Positions 12,218 to 23,785 of a DNA stretch of 64,000 bases are shown here, piece after piece (the first letter of the stretch is position 1; each line of letters opens with the position of its first letter). A program made the position numbers and the translations under genes. A model generated the notes under the pieces. It saw only the letters and a program-made list of their open reading frames with translations. It was not told the DNA's origin and made no database searches. Origin of the DNA: Sympetrum striolatum (Eukaryota > Arthropoda > Insecta > Odonata > Libellulidae); NCBI GenBank assembly GCA_947579665.1, contig OX388350.1, positions 28,863,393 to 28,927,392 on the forward strand, in the 5' to 3' direction.

Positions 12218-12450
12218 TTCGGTTTTAATAATACTTTTAATGCAGTTTATATACCGAGGTGCTGATAAATCAATAGCTGTAGATATAGAGTGTTAGATAT
12301 AAAAGATACCAAATATATGTCGATTTAAGAATAATTCTTTTAATACAGCGTATATACTGAAATTCTGAAACATTAATATCTGTAGCTAATAGAGTGTTAA
12401 ATAAATATGTATTTCAGTTTAAATAATACTTATAGTGTATCATATATGTT
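12218..12450. repeat. Diverged tandem repeat, about 95-100 bp period
   Basis: The block beginning TTTTAATAATACTTTTAATG, which also holds TATATACCGA and AGAGTGTTAGATA, is repeated about 100 bp later as TTTAAGAATAATTCTTTTAA with TATATACTGA and AGAGTGTTAAATA. A third partial copy begins near 12,418. Copies are clearly diverged. Confidence 0.55.
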
Positions 12451-12581
12451 GGATTCGTTGATAGAATAAATAAGGTATTCCTACAATCCTATAGGCATCA
12501 TATTTTATGTTCTTGTGTTGAAATGGTATTCGAAATGATTGAGATGAGAATTCGCTCACCTGCTTCTCCTGCCAAGCAGAG

Positions 12582-12649
12582 ATCGATATAAAGCGATACT
12601 TATACCCATCGATACCATCTATGGCAAAGTTAATCGATAACTATCGATA
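12582..12649. promoter_or_regulatory. Cluster of ATCGAT motifs including a DRE-type TATCGATA
   Basis: ATCGAT occurs at 12,582-12,587, 12,608-12,613, 12,633-12,638 and 12,643-12,648, that is, four times in 67 bp. The last is a full TATCGATA (12,642-12,649), the DREF-binding DRE motif of Drosophila core promoters. It lies directly upstream of an abrupt rise in GC content at 12,690. That arrangement fits a promoter, but no transcript or coding exon downstream could be recognised, so the role is inferred. Confidence 0.4.
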
Positions 12650-12689
12650 GCTCCGCACTCCGATAATTATCACTGGTAATTTTCACCGA

Positions 12690-13180
12690 TCGTGTTCTGT
12701 CATCATTCCCGATCCTTTTCTATTCCTTCTTCCCCATTTTCTTCCAACCTTTTTCTTCCCAATCTCTTTCCCGCTTCGATAAATCCCTCCTATTCTCTTC
12801 GTCGTCGATTCCGCCTCCGGCTTTCGAGCTCATTCTTCCTCCATGTCCTTCGCGCCCCCCGACCGCATCCCACCCCCTTCTCCGCCTCACCGTGGCAATT
12901 TATTTCGTATTTTTTTGCTCCCATTTGCCCTCAGGGGCCTCTTGCGGTGAGAGGGAGGAGCGATGGGAGGGCCGTCGATATCGCTGTGACCACTCTCTTC
13001 TTCCTCAGCTTGAGGTCAAAGCACGCAGCGATGTCTACGAACGGACTATCGGATGCGATGCGGGAATCGAGAGCGGGGCGCGGTCGTGCGCGGACACGCC
13101 GACGGACGTCTCGCCGACGCTGAGGAAAGATACATTGTGGATCGGGTCCATGGTACCCTTCAGGCGAATGTGTTGAGGTC
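12690..13180 (+). other. GC-richer, pyrimidine-rich block; possible leader DNA
   Basis: The first 200 bp are strongly C/T-rich on the plus strand, followed by about 290 bp with many CG dinucleotides. A 143-codon open frame crosses it, but it opens with GTG, is rich in Ser, Pro, Phe and Arg as expected from translated C/T tracts, and has no recognisable domain. A donor-like GCG|GTGAGA lies near 12,945. If the ATCGAT cluster is a promoter this could be transcribed leader sequence. It could equally be an unrelated GC island. Confidence 0.3.
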
Positions 13181-15957
13181 TTATGTTTTCCTCGATACGG
13201 TTACCGCTAGAAGGATAAGCGTAGAACTTTAGTCTCACGTAGAGTTTTGTGTGATGGGTCAATTTTTGCTTCTCGATCAGTCGAAATTTTGATGAAATAT
13301 GTTTGTCGTCTTTTGATATCCTGTATTTTCAATGCAGTGTTTCTTCTTCTCCCCATAGCGATGTCTAGGCAGTTTTACGGTGTAATCTATAAACATATTG
13401 ATTTATTTGGATATAAAATATGATTCGTAGGAATTTGAGTGAATCACCAAGCTACTGGTATCTAGATATAGATCTGCCTGTATCTATAATTCATTTTTAT
13501 GTCAGGAATTTCGTCTTTATAGTAGCGGTTACCTATAGGACCTAAATTCTTGCGTACTTCTTAATACAGCTTATTTACTAATTATATCACTATTGATAAT
13601 ATATTGATGTGATCACAAGTAAGTTGGCGGACTGCTTAAGAATTAATGAAGAATTTTCACAGATTTACAGTTTCCATTGATATCATTTTGTGTTTTATAA
13701 ACATTCTCCGAGTTTTAAAGTTTAGATGATGCAAGATTTTTAGTGAAACTTACTCTTCTTCTTTATAAGAAATTCCCAACTGAATGCTCGACAAGCCAAT
13801 AAAATGAATAATCCATATTATACGTCCTAGCACTTTTTGAATATATGGATTACTTTTAGGAGAATAGCCAATGCAGTGCTAAAGCAAGAAAATGGATTTA
13901 AGTTTTCCAAAGTATTTCTTTCTCAAAGAATAAGACAGAAGCAGTGTGTTTCACTATGATGCACTGATTCTGAAATTTCTGTTGCGGCTTAAATTAAATA
14001 TGGCCCAAAAATGAATATTTAAATTTTCTTTTCCAGATTTTCTTTTTTGTTACGAGTTACTCCCTCTCTATAATATTTAATTTCTGATAATTCAGAATTT
14101 AATATTTAATTTCTGATAATTGTTTTACCTGATGATAGCTTGTAGCTGAAACCGTTCGTCCATTAAAGTTTTATCGTGGAAATTACAAAGCGTTTTTATC
14201 ATTTCCCGACGCATACAATGTTAAACTTTCATGCTGTGTTTATATTTCTGTTTGAAATTAAAGGTAAAAATAACATCTACTCCCTGACCCATATGTAAGC
14301 TAATCAATTTTTTGTTGCTACAAGGCTATACCTGAGATCCCCGGACATGTTTCTGCCTCCGCCCCTTTGGTTCTTTAAACTCAAATCCAACGCCCCCAAA
14401 CCTAACCAATCCTCAGTTCTTAGGGCCCTTCGAAGAAAACCCACCGATACCCAGAGGGCTGTTCCGCCCATATTAGTAACCACATGTGTAGGCTTCTCCA
14501 AGTTCAGGGTTTTATTGCGTACCCTTAAATCCTTAAATATCTCTTGCGTCTAAGAAGTCTTCCTTTGAATTCTCACTCTCAACTCTTACCGGCAATCTTT
14601 TCAATAAGCATGAAATTTGAATTTCTCAATTGTGAGAGATTAGAGACCTGGTGGTTTATTTCCGAAAATTGCACCTTAACTGAGCCTACTGACGGAGTTT
14701 TTATGCCTCTTAGAAGATCATGTAAGGTCTTCAGGATAATTATGTATTTGGGTCGAATCTGCCTATGCTGCGGTAGGTGTAGTGTTAAAAAAATAGGAAA
14801 ATGTTATACAATATCGTATCTTTCAATTTTAAGAATAATTGAACTTATTGATGTAATTTTTAGTGAATTACCTGCAGATTTTCTTGAATAGCTTATGCTT
14901 GATATGACTTTCCAAAAGATTTCAATGTACAAATGAACACTGGTTATTCAGTGAAGTACGTTCAAAAATGACAATAATTCGAGTATACGTTTATGTTGCA
15001 ATTCTTCCATTAACATTTCTAGAAATTATTGTCATTGAAATTAGACTATTCTTATAATTATAGATATTTTTACTTTCAATGCCAAATCAAGAACTGGAAT
15101 GAAAGAAAAATTTTCATATTTTTCAATTTTAGTTTGAAGACCATTCATCGCTGAAGGGAATTCGGAATTTTGGTGCGTTCACTTTAAAACATGTGAATAT
15201 GTTATGAAGAAGAAGCTGCTACTATATTTGTGAATAGAGTTTGATGATTTTCATGGCAAATAGTGGTGTTTATATGGAAATATTCTGAATCATCCATATC
15301 GTGCATTCGGAACATATAAATTATGTAAAAAACATACAGATACCTCTATAGGTTTACTGAAATCGGGGATTCTTTCTCCGCGCCTATTTCTCAAGCTGCG
15401 TTCTTCCACTTCCCATTTGCTTTTCTCCTATATGGGTCCTGTTTTCCATATTTAACCTTTCCAGTATTAATTGAGTCTATTTTTTATTTAGAAATGGTAT
15501 GTTTTCCAGTGCCGAATAATATAAAAAGCCAAAGACGCATCTTCTAAATCATCTTAATCCCTTTCTTATTATACTTCTCACAATTTCTCCGAAATTGATT
15601 TACTATGGATCAACGAAATGGCGATACCCCATTCCTACTCTCTTTTTAATTTTCGGTTTCCATCAAGAACAACTCACCTATCTGCTAATACCTTATCTTT
15701 GAATGCTCCACTTCTTTCAGTAATAAACGGTCGCTCTTTCATAATACCTTTATTTTTCAACGATTCCAATGAAAACTTTGATCCATTTTACCATTTATTT
15801 TTTATCTTAAATGAACTCTGAATATGATCGATCCATGCAATTTGTATGATTGATTAATGTAATTGTTTCTGTAATTTTGTTTTACCGCTTAATATTTCTT
15901 ATATTTGTGTAATTATAATATACGGATGAAGCCTTAACTATGTGGAGTTCCAATAAT
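13181..15957. other. AT-rich stretch, nothing recognised
   Basis: No gene, transposon end or RNA recognised. A 22-bp word beginning TAATATTTAATTTCTG is present twice, at 14,071 and 14,100, a minor local duplication. Open frames of 60-115 codons are AT-driven and resemble nothing known. Confidence 0.55.
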
Positions 15958-16162
15958 GGGTAGAAGTATAATCACTGAGTCAATATTTCTCTTGAATCTT
16001 AATTAGACGACCTGTTTCTGACAATTCTATCCATCATCAGGTTAAATGTGATGTCCATCATCAGGTGAAAGATGTGAAACCTGACGATAGATTGAATTGT
16101 CCGAAACCGGTTGTTTAATTTAAGTTCAAGTGAAATATTGACTCAGTGATTTTATTTCTACC
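15958..16162. mobile_element. 205-bp MITE-like inverted repeat
   Basis: Arms of about 85 bp with roughly 80 percent identity by eye. Reading inward, the left arm begins GGTAGAAGTATAATCACTGA and the right arm GGTAGAAATAAAATCACTGA. Both contain GAGTCAATATTTC, a CGACCTGTTTC or CAACCGGTTTC block, and a CATCATCAGG or TATCGTCAGG block near the centre. Words of the type CCTGAxGAT...GAAACCGGT are, from general knowledge, frequent in arthropod repeats. No coding capacity. Confidence 0.7.
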
Positions 16163-17071
16163 AATTCATTGATCTTATTTTTTACCATTGTTTATATTGT
16201 CAGGTGTGTTAGGCACTGTACTGCCTATTCTGCCTATTACTGCCTTACCGCACTGTTTTCCGGTAGTTTTTTATAAATAAATTGTACAATATGACCAAGA
16301 CTTAAGTTCATAATATAGTATAAAATCTACGAAGGTGGCCGTGATGTTGTGGAAATTCATAATATGAAGATTATGTATACTTTTTCACAAATTTATTTCA
16401 GAACAACCGATTTCGGCTACATCGCTATCTTCAATAGTATATTGTAGTATACAGTAGTGTAGTGTAGTTATATAGTATTTGTAGAATCTTTGTAGTAGTG
16501 TGAAAGTCCGTCAGCCTACCTTCGTATTTTCTTTTACACTCCTAAAGTTCTCAAAATCTTCCTTGAACGGAAGGGAACTCGGTAAAAGAGCTTTGAGTAG
16601 GTATCCCGAACACCTTTCCTTAGTAAAACTTAACACTATCCGACGTGGCACCTACTTCGGAGACAGAGTCACCTTCTCTTAACTCCGGAGTAACGGCACC
16701 TTTCAATAACAAATGACCGCCCTCCCAGCTGTCCGCCCGCCGTTCCTTAATTACCGATCGGGAGTAATCACTCCTCTCATCCCTGCTTCATTTCGGATTC
16801 TCGGAAGGCACCTTTCGGGACTAATGAAATTCATGGAGAAACGCTAAGATGGAGGGATTGAAATTAGTTTTCCCGGGCGACGAAGGGTCGACGCACCGCG
16901 ATTATGCTCCGGATGCGGATTGTTGGGTGTTGCCGCACGCAGATCCGATCATCTCCAACGCGGGATATATTCCGTCCCAATTTCCCGAGGGCTTCCGAGG
17001 CTGAGCTGGCAGCTGGTGGCGTGATCAACAAGAATACACGCTCCTTATGTGAGTTGTAGCGCTATCCTCCC
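16163..17071. other. Stretch up to the large duplication, small relic inside
   Basis: At 16,393-16,430 the sequence ACCGATTTCGGCTACATCGC resembles the inverse of the CCGAAACCGGT module in the neighbouring inverted repeat and is probably another repeat relic. From 16,680 to 17,030 the DNA is GC-richer. It contains a 51-codon ATG frame described separately. No recognised gene. Confidence 0.5.
16849..17004 (+). CDS. Possible small open frame, 51 codons, unknown
   Basis: Begins ATG with A at -3 and G at +4 and ends in TGA, lying in a GC-richer patch just before the start of the large tandem duplication. The product begins MEGLKLVFPGDEGS and has no signal peptide, membrane segment or domain that I recognise. 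A frame of this length in GC-richer DNA can arise by chance. No splice signals or promoter support it. Listed only as a low-confidence candidate. Confidence 0.12.
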   Translation: MEGLKLVFPGDEGSTHRDYAPDADCWVLPHADPIISNAGYIPSQFPEGFRG

Positions 17072-18594
17072 GTTTTGGTCTGTTTTCTTTTCGAAGATAG
17101 CAAATATCGGATAGAAAGAGTTACGTACAATTACGATTCTCGAAATTTTAGTCCATTGCAAGCTGGAAAGTTTAATTATCATATAGAATGTGAGATTAAG
17201 ATTTTTTTAATGGTAATGGTGGTACGGTGGGTAAATGGGTGAACAATTCTTCAAAGACGATGCTTGCAGCGAAAATCATCCAGGAGGATCTTTGATTTGA
17301 TAGCTACCCTTGTATAAAATCCACCAGTAAAATAAACACGTTTTGAAGCAAACCACGCAATCAACAGAGCTGAATACACATCTGATCATCCGGACGACTT
17401 GCCAGAACGGTTTAAATAATTTATTCTTATGATTGTAGTTTCAAATGAGCGAAAATTTTTATCTCTGTCTCGAAAAATCGTCCATTTAACCAAATATTTT
17501 TTAATCGGAATTTGATTGAACCGTTAGGTAGATACAAGAAATGATTTTTAAAATTTCTATTGGCGATTTTTTCTTTGTGATTTAAATTATTCAGATTTAG
17601 TTATTAATTTTCTGCAGCATAATTAAAATGTTTACAGCAACATAGATCACAATGTTTAAATTGATTTCTTTGTTATGTAGCAGTTTTAGGAAGTGATTTA
17701 TGTCTTTGTAGAGATACCTAAGCTTTCTTAGTACTTAATCATTATTTGGCTTGGCTTCTATCTCCATTGATTTGAAAACCTCCCATTTCCTCAAAAGAAC
17801 TTTAATAGCAAATGTGGTCATTGTTCATCTCTCGTTTTTCCTGTTTATAAGGCATCGTCGGAAGGCGCACCTTATTTAAAAACGATTTCCTATACCGAGA
17901 ATAAACATCATCTGCAATGTTCACAATCTGTTCGCATATAATATTAATATTCGTCTTTATTTGGGCGATATTAAGACTAAACGTCTCTTCTTCCATTTAA
18001 CCCATCGTTATTAATTATAAAATAATCGAATTAAAGAGAATAGTATATGAAATAATTAGAATTAGATGTGGATGTACATAAACCTCAGAGAATCTTAGGA
18101 AAAAAATCAACTGCAGGAAAACACCTACAAAGAAAAAGGTGTGAAAAACCTGCGCAAACCTACCGAAAGTAATAACCAAAAGATGAGAAAATAGAACATG
18201 ACAAAGCATAGAAATACACTACTGGTAAGTACATGAGTGCGATATATAAATAAGAATCAAACCAAATTAAAATAAATTATAGAAACATACATAATAATAT
18301 GAAACAAACAAAAAAAGGGAGAAAAAAGGAAAAGGTACATTAATTCGTATCCATTAGGTACAATACGAGATAGATAAATAAATACCATAAAAAAATTGTC
18401 GATAACATACATACAGTATATAGCAGTCAAGTTTGCATACAACATAGGTAAACCTGTTTACCAGTTTACAACTGCAGTTGAACCAACATAGGCATTCCAG
18501 GCGTAGGCATTTATTACTAAGTACCAAATAGAAAGTTTTATTGAACGTAATGTAATGCATGAGAATTACCTGAACTCACTCTACAAAAATTTCT
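17072..18594 (+). repeat. Segment X, copy 1 (contains both empty insertion sites)
   Basis: AT-rich noncoding segment repeated at 21,545-25,637. It keeps the uninterrupted junctions CTTAGTACTTAATC (around 17,730) and CGTTATTAATTAT (18,010/18,011), exactly where X2 carries the pogo-like element and the Helitron. X2 has an extra stretch of about 25 bp near 21,842 that X1 lacks. Short open frames in it are not conserved between copies. Confidence 0.85.
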
Positions 18595-19351
18595 GTGTTG
18601 CCCGCGAGGCTTAGTTTCGCTAACACTCACCTAAATTTTATCTGTATTCTCTCTACTCATTTATATAGTTTTCTATTAGAATACATTAGCGTCCTTGGAA
18701 AAATAGTGTTGAATAAGAATCTTTCTCATCTGATCGTAAGTCAATCGCTACGTTTTGTTTATCACAATTGTAAATACCGAAATCACAAAGGATTACTACC
18801 TCTTAAAACAAGTACATGTACTTACCACTTCACAAGATATAGAACTTCTCCATAATCGTTGATTCGAATTATGTTTCTTTATTCGGTTGCTAAAATAACA
18901 TCACGCTTGTTTACGTAGTTACCTTTGGAATCAGTTCGAGTAAAACATTTTTAATTTGAATTTATTACGAACAAAACTATTTTATTAGAAGTATAATTGA
19001 GCAAGTACAATTTAAGCTCTCTATTACATAGAACATTATACTATTTGCAAAAATAAATAACTGAAAATTGTTTTCCAAGGTTAACTAATGCTTTCCTTGC
19101 CATGAAATTGAAAATCTGATTCTCTTTGCATTTCTTACGGACCTATGATTCCCATAGATTTGTATGAGAGTCAACAAACACCTAAGTCGTCAGGGGGAAT
19201 GTTTGCTTATATCCACTAAATTATTCAAATAGATCGTGTTTTTACCTGAATTCTCGCGATTTCGAATCTAAAACAATAGAAATATGGATTTTTTCCTATC
19301 CGGATATCTTAATTAATGGCATTTATAAAGCCTTATTAATCAGTGGTAGTT

Positions 19352-19690
19352 GAGCTCTGGGTGGCAGAGTGGGCCTCTTGCCCGATAGGTGTGGGGCGAT
19401 CGGGCTCCAGGGCGCAATTTTTTTCCGGTAACGATTGGCTTTTTCGCATTCCTATTTTCGGAATAACTCTTCATAATCATCGAAATTAATTATCCGTCAC
19501 AGTAATTGATGAAATATTGCTGAGAAGGATATTTTATTCATCCATAGTCATACATTCGGGTTTCGCAGTATTAGTTCGTGTTCAATCCCCGACCAGGGCT
19601 ATTTTTTTTCTGGTAACGATTGGCGGCTACACTGTCTTTTCCATATTCCTAATTTCGGGATAACGCTTCAATATCATTAAAAATTATTTT
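19352..19690 (+). repeat. SINE-like module 1 (box A and box B split)
   Basis: Box A-like TGGCAGAGTGG (19,362-19,372) is followed about 210 bp later by GTTCAATCCCCGACCAGGG, a box B and T-arm match. Both half-modules run into the same trailing sequence (T-tract, then GGTAACGATTGGC and TTCCTA), suggesting a dimer of a tRNA-derived SINE. The first half has lost its box B and the second its box A. Confidence 0.5.
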
Positions 19691-20754
19691 GTGACCCAAT
19701 GCAATTGTAAATCGTATTTATCTTCCGAATGACTTTTTGTTTACAGGAGAACCGCGGGAGCAATTACGATATTTTCAATAACTGTTATCTATCCAAATTA
19801 ATGAAATGACGGTGATGAATGGTAATAATAATTAAACAGCAGGACTAGTTCAAGGACAAACAAAGGAATAATCAGAATTGCTTAACCATTCATAAGATAT
19901 GGAATCTTACAGTTCAATGCAGGTAAAGGGAAAAATAACATTTTTCCATTGATGCATTCCTCTATATAGTAAAACGTTTGAGCGATTAGTTTTTCAGTTT
20001 TTTACAAAATTGTTTATTAGTTAAATTGATAGTTATCTCAATTTAATTGTTGCCGCATATAATTTGTAGCAGTAATTTCAAAGGTACTTGGGAAAATGGG
20101 TTTGAATAAGAATCTTTCTCATATAGTCGTAAGTCAATCGCTACGTTTCGTTTATCACAATTATAAATACCGAAATCAAAAAGAATTACATCCTCCTAAA
20201 GCAACGATCATGTACTTACCACTTCACAAGATATAGAATCTCTACAAAATCATTGACAGTTGTTTCAAATTATGTTTGTATATTCAGTTGCTAAAATAAC
20301 ATCACGCTTGTTTACGTAGTTACCTTTGGAATCAGTTTGAGAGCAACATTTTAAATTTACATTTATTACGGAACGAAACCATTTCATTAGAAGTATTAAT
20401 GAGTAAGTACAATTTAAAACATATATTACATAGAATGTTATACAATTTGCAAAAATAGATAATTGACAATCATTTTCCAAAGTTTACTATTGCTTTCCTT
20501 GCCAAAAGATTTTAAATATCGTTCTCCATGCATTTCTTACGGGCCTAAAATTCCCATATATTTGTATGAGAGTAAACAATCACCTAAGTGGTCAGGGAGA
20601 ATTTTTGTTTATATCCTCAAAATCATTCAAATATTTAGTGTATTTATCTGAATCCTCACGATTTCGAATCTAAAACAATAGTAATACGGATTTTCTTTCG
20701 ATTCGGATATCCTAGTTGACATTATTTATAAAGCCTCATTAATCGATGACACTT

Positions 20755-21095
20755 GAGCTCTGGGTGGCCGAGTGGGCCACTTGCTCGATAGGTTTGGGAG
20801 GATCGGGCTCCAGGGTGCAATTTTTTTCACGTAACGATTGGCTTTTTCGCATTCCTATTTTCGGAATAACTCTTCATAATCATCAAAGTTAATTATCCGA
20901 CACAGTAATTGATGAAATATTTGTAAGATGTATATTATATTCATCAATAGTCATACATTCGGGTTTCCTATTATTAGTTCGGGTTCAATCCCCGACCAGG
21001 GTAATTTTTTTTCTTTTAACGATTGGCGGCTAGACCGTCTTTTCCATATTCCTATTTTCGGAATAACTCTTCATTATCATTAAAGATTAATTTCA
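20755..21095 (+). repeat. SINE-like module 2
   Basis: Same arrangement as the module at 19,352, with the better box A TGGCCGAGTGG and box B GGGTTCAATCCCCGACC at about 20,980-20,996. The T-tracts are followed by ACGATTGGC in both halves. Confidence 0.5.
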
Positions 21096-22231
21096 GACTC
21101 AGAGCAATTGTATATAGTATTTATCTTCCGAATGACTTTTTGTTTACATGAGAATCCGCGAGAGCAATTACGATATTTTCAATAACCTTGGAGTTATCTA
21201 TCCAAATTATTGAAATGACGATGATGAATGGTAATAATAGTAAAACAGAAGGACTAGTTCAAGGACAAACAAAGGAATAATCAGAATTGCATAAACATTT
21301 ATAAGATATGGAATCTTACAGTTCAATGCAGGTAAAGGGAAAAATTACATTTTTCCATTGATGAATTCGACTATTTTATAAAATGTTTGAGGGATTAGTT
21401 TTTCTGTTTTTTTAATTATTTATTAGTTAAATTGATAGTTATCTCAATTTAATTGTTGACACATAATTTATAGCAGTAATTTCAAAGATACTTATACTGT
21501 AACATAGTGAAAAGTGTATGGACAATATCGAACCCACCATGTAACGTTTTGGTCTGTTTTCTTTTCGTAGCTAGCAAATATCGAATTAATAGAATTACGT
21601 ACAATTACGATTCTCGAAATCTTACAAGTCCATTGCAAGCAGGAAAGTTTAATAATCATCTGGAATGTGAAATTACGATTTTTTAATGGTAATGGTGGTA
21701 CGGTGGGTAAATGGGTGAACAATCCTTCAAAGACGATGCTTGCAACGAAAATCATCCAGTTGGATATTTGATAGCTACCCTTGTACAAAATCCACAAGAA
21801 AAATAAACACGTTTTGAAGCAAACCACGCAATCAACAGAGCTGAAGAAAATGTACAGAGCAAAGACTTATATACACATCTGATCATCCGGACGACTTGCC
21901 AGAATGGTTTAAATAAATTATGCTTACGATTGTAGTTTCAAATGCGCGAACATTTTTATCTCTGTCTCGAAAAATCGTCCATTTAACCAAATATATATTT
22001 AATCGGAATTTGATTGAGCCGTTACGTAGATACAAGAAATGATTTTTAAAATTTCTATTGGCGATTTTTTCTTTGTGATATAAATTATTCAGATTTAGTT
22101 ATTAATTTTCTCCAGCATAATTAAAATGTTTACAGCAACATAGATCTCAATGTTTAAATGGATTTCTTTGTTATGTAGCAGTTTTAGGAAGTGATTTATG
22201 TCTTTGTAGAGATACCCAAGCTTTCTTAGTA

Positions 22232-23505
22232 GGGGAGACCGGGGCTGGTTGGCCGAGTTTTGTTTTCGGAATTTCTGTACTCATTTTGTTTTGACTTTTT
22301 GAAAAATGGTTTGATCTGTCATAAAGATACAACCCTTGAGTATATATGTAAATTTTTTCATCTATGACAAAAAATCAGGGAAAAAGTTATAAACAGTCAA
22401 ATGCGGCACAAAAAATCGGCCAACAAACCCCAGGGCCGGGGTAGGTTGGCCGAATTTTGTAAAATAAGTGAAAGATATCAAATGGATCAATGGAAAATAT
22501 TTATTAGTGTAAAAAAGTTAGTGTACATAGTTTTTTAACATGTAGGTATGTAGAAAAACTCCGCGCTTTACTTTTTATTCTTTTTAACATTTTTAGACTT
22601 AGTTTCGGCAGCTTTAGTGAACTTTTTCATAGCTCTCTCGGCTTTCTTTTACTCTGACAGCGTACGCTTTTAGGGTTTGCTTTCATTTTTCTCCTTCTCC
22701 AATGCTGCTGTAATTGGGGAATCGTTCAAAATTTCGGTCGATCGGCGTTTACGATCTTGACGCTTCTTCGAATCAGTTCGTGCACTCGCCTTGGGGAGAG
22801 GTCTTTCGTCTTCAGGGAGGCTTACATCTGCAGCAGATTCTTTGCTGATGGACGAGTTTTGTTCAGGGTTGGGTCGATCTGTGACATATCCTGCCAGAAA
22901 CTCCTCAGGAGGAAAAATTTCAGGGTTGAAAGGGCACACGCCAGAGACTGAAACCAGCTCGAATAGTTCGGTGTGCAGGCGAGTGAAATGCACTGGCTAC
23001 GATTCACGGAATGTCGTAGATGGTCATTGTTTTGCCAGGGTTGTTCGTCATCCACGCATCAGAGTAGGTATTTACGAATTTTTTAAATGGGCCTAGATTT
23101 TTTTAATTTACTACTCGCCAACCAGCCCCACACAAAACTCGGCCAACCTACCCCAATGAATGTTTTCGAGAACAATCACGGTTTACAAAAACAAAAGTGA
23201 GGTTACCCTGGAAACCGATATACCATTTTGTAGGGTTTTGAATACCCTTTCCAGCGGTACCACGCTTTATTAAATCGGATGGAAATTGACTCGTGTTACG
23301 AAGATTACTTTACAAGAACAGAAATTTACTCACCAGTGTCGAAAAAAGAAAAAACGCGCTTCTGTAAAAACGGCAACACGAAAACACCTGAAATTACGTC
23401 GGTACATGGACGAACTAATAACCCACCAAAATCACTATAGATGTCGCCACTGTGCCCAAAAGTCTTTTTAAAAAAGACACTCGGCCAACCAGCCCCGGTC
23501 TCCCC
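22232..23505 (-). mobile_element. Pogo-like DNA transposon, internally deleted
   Basis: 1,274 bp bounded by perfect inverted repeats of 27 bp that begin GGGGAGACCGGGGCTGGTTG, flanked by TA at 22,230-22,231 and 23,506-23,507. X1 shows the empty site with a single TA. Related words recur inside the ends (near 22,436-22,452 and 23,105-23,155). The minus strand keeps only the C-terminal part of a pogo/Tigger-type DDE transposase, with lesions, and no N-terminal DNA-binding or catalytic core. This is a non-autonomous, partly decayed copy. The family call rests on the TA duplication plus the transposase remnant. Confidence 0.88.
22670..23096 (-). pseudogene. Pogo-like transposase C-terminal remnant
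   Basis: Two frames on the minus strand together resemble the C-terminal region of insect pogo/Tigger-type (DDE_1) transposases. The upstream part (about 23,093-22,980) contains NPGKTMTIYDIP, then a stop codon, then IVASAF and RAGF. The downstream part (a 107-codon frame at 22,670-22,993) contains GVCPFNPEIF and YVTDRPNPEQNS, followed by a charged Lys/Arg-rich tail with KKRQDRKRR. These correspond to the family blocks 'NPG.T..IYD', 'AGF..TGI.PFN..IF' and 'VTDRP'. A nonsense codon and a frameshift break it, and none of the catalytic acidic residues is present. It cannot encode an active enzyme. Confidence 0.75.
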
Positions 23506-23785
23506 TACTTAATCATTATTTAGCTTGGCTTCTATCTCCATTGATTTGAAAACCTCCCATTTCCTCAAAAGAACTTCAATAGCAAATGTGGTCATTGTTC
23601 ATCTCTAGTTTTTCCTGTTTATTAGGCATTGTCTGGCAGGCGCATCTTATTTAAAAACGTTTCCCTCTACCGAGAATAAAAATCATCTGCAATTTTCACA
23701 GTCTGTTCGCATATAATATTAATATTCGTATTTATTTGAGCGATATTAAGACTAAAAGTCTCTTCTTCCATCTAACCCATCGTTA

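Larger units (their letters stand above)
18595..21544 (+). repeat. T array 1: two units of about 1.4 kb
   Basis: A head unique to X-T junctions (starting near 18,595) leads into two T cores at about 18,700-20,090 and 20,091-21,490. Landmarks recur at fixed spacing: GAGCTCTGGGTGG at 19,352 and 20,755, and TTACGTAGTTACCTTTGGAA near 18,912 and 20,309. Each core ends in a SINE-like module. The terminus ATACTTATACTGTAACAT lies at about 21,490. Confidence 0.85.

Noticed and set aside
12692..13123. 143-codon frame downstream of the ATCGAT cluster
   Set aside because: Opens with GTG; pyrimidine-tract composition; no conserved block. Kept only as a possible leader region.
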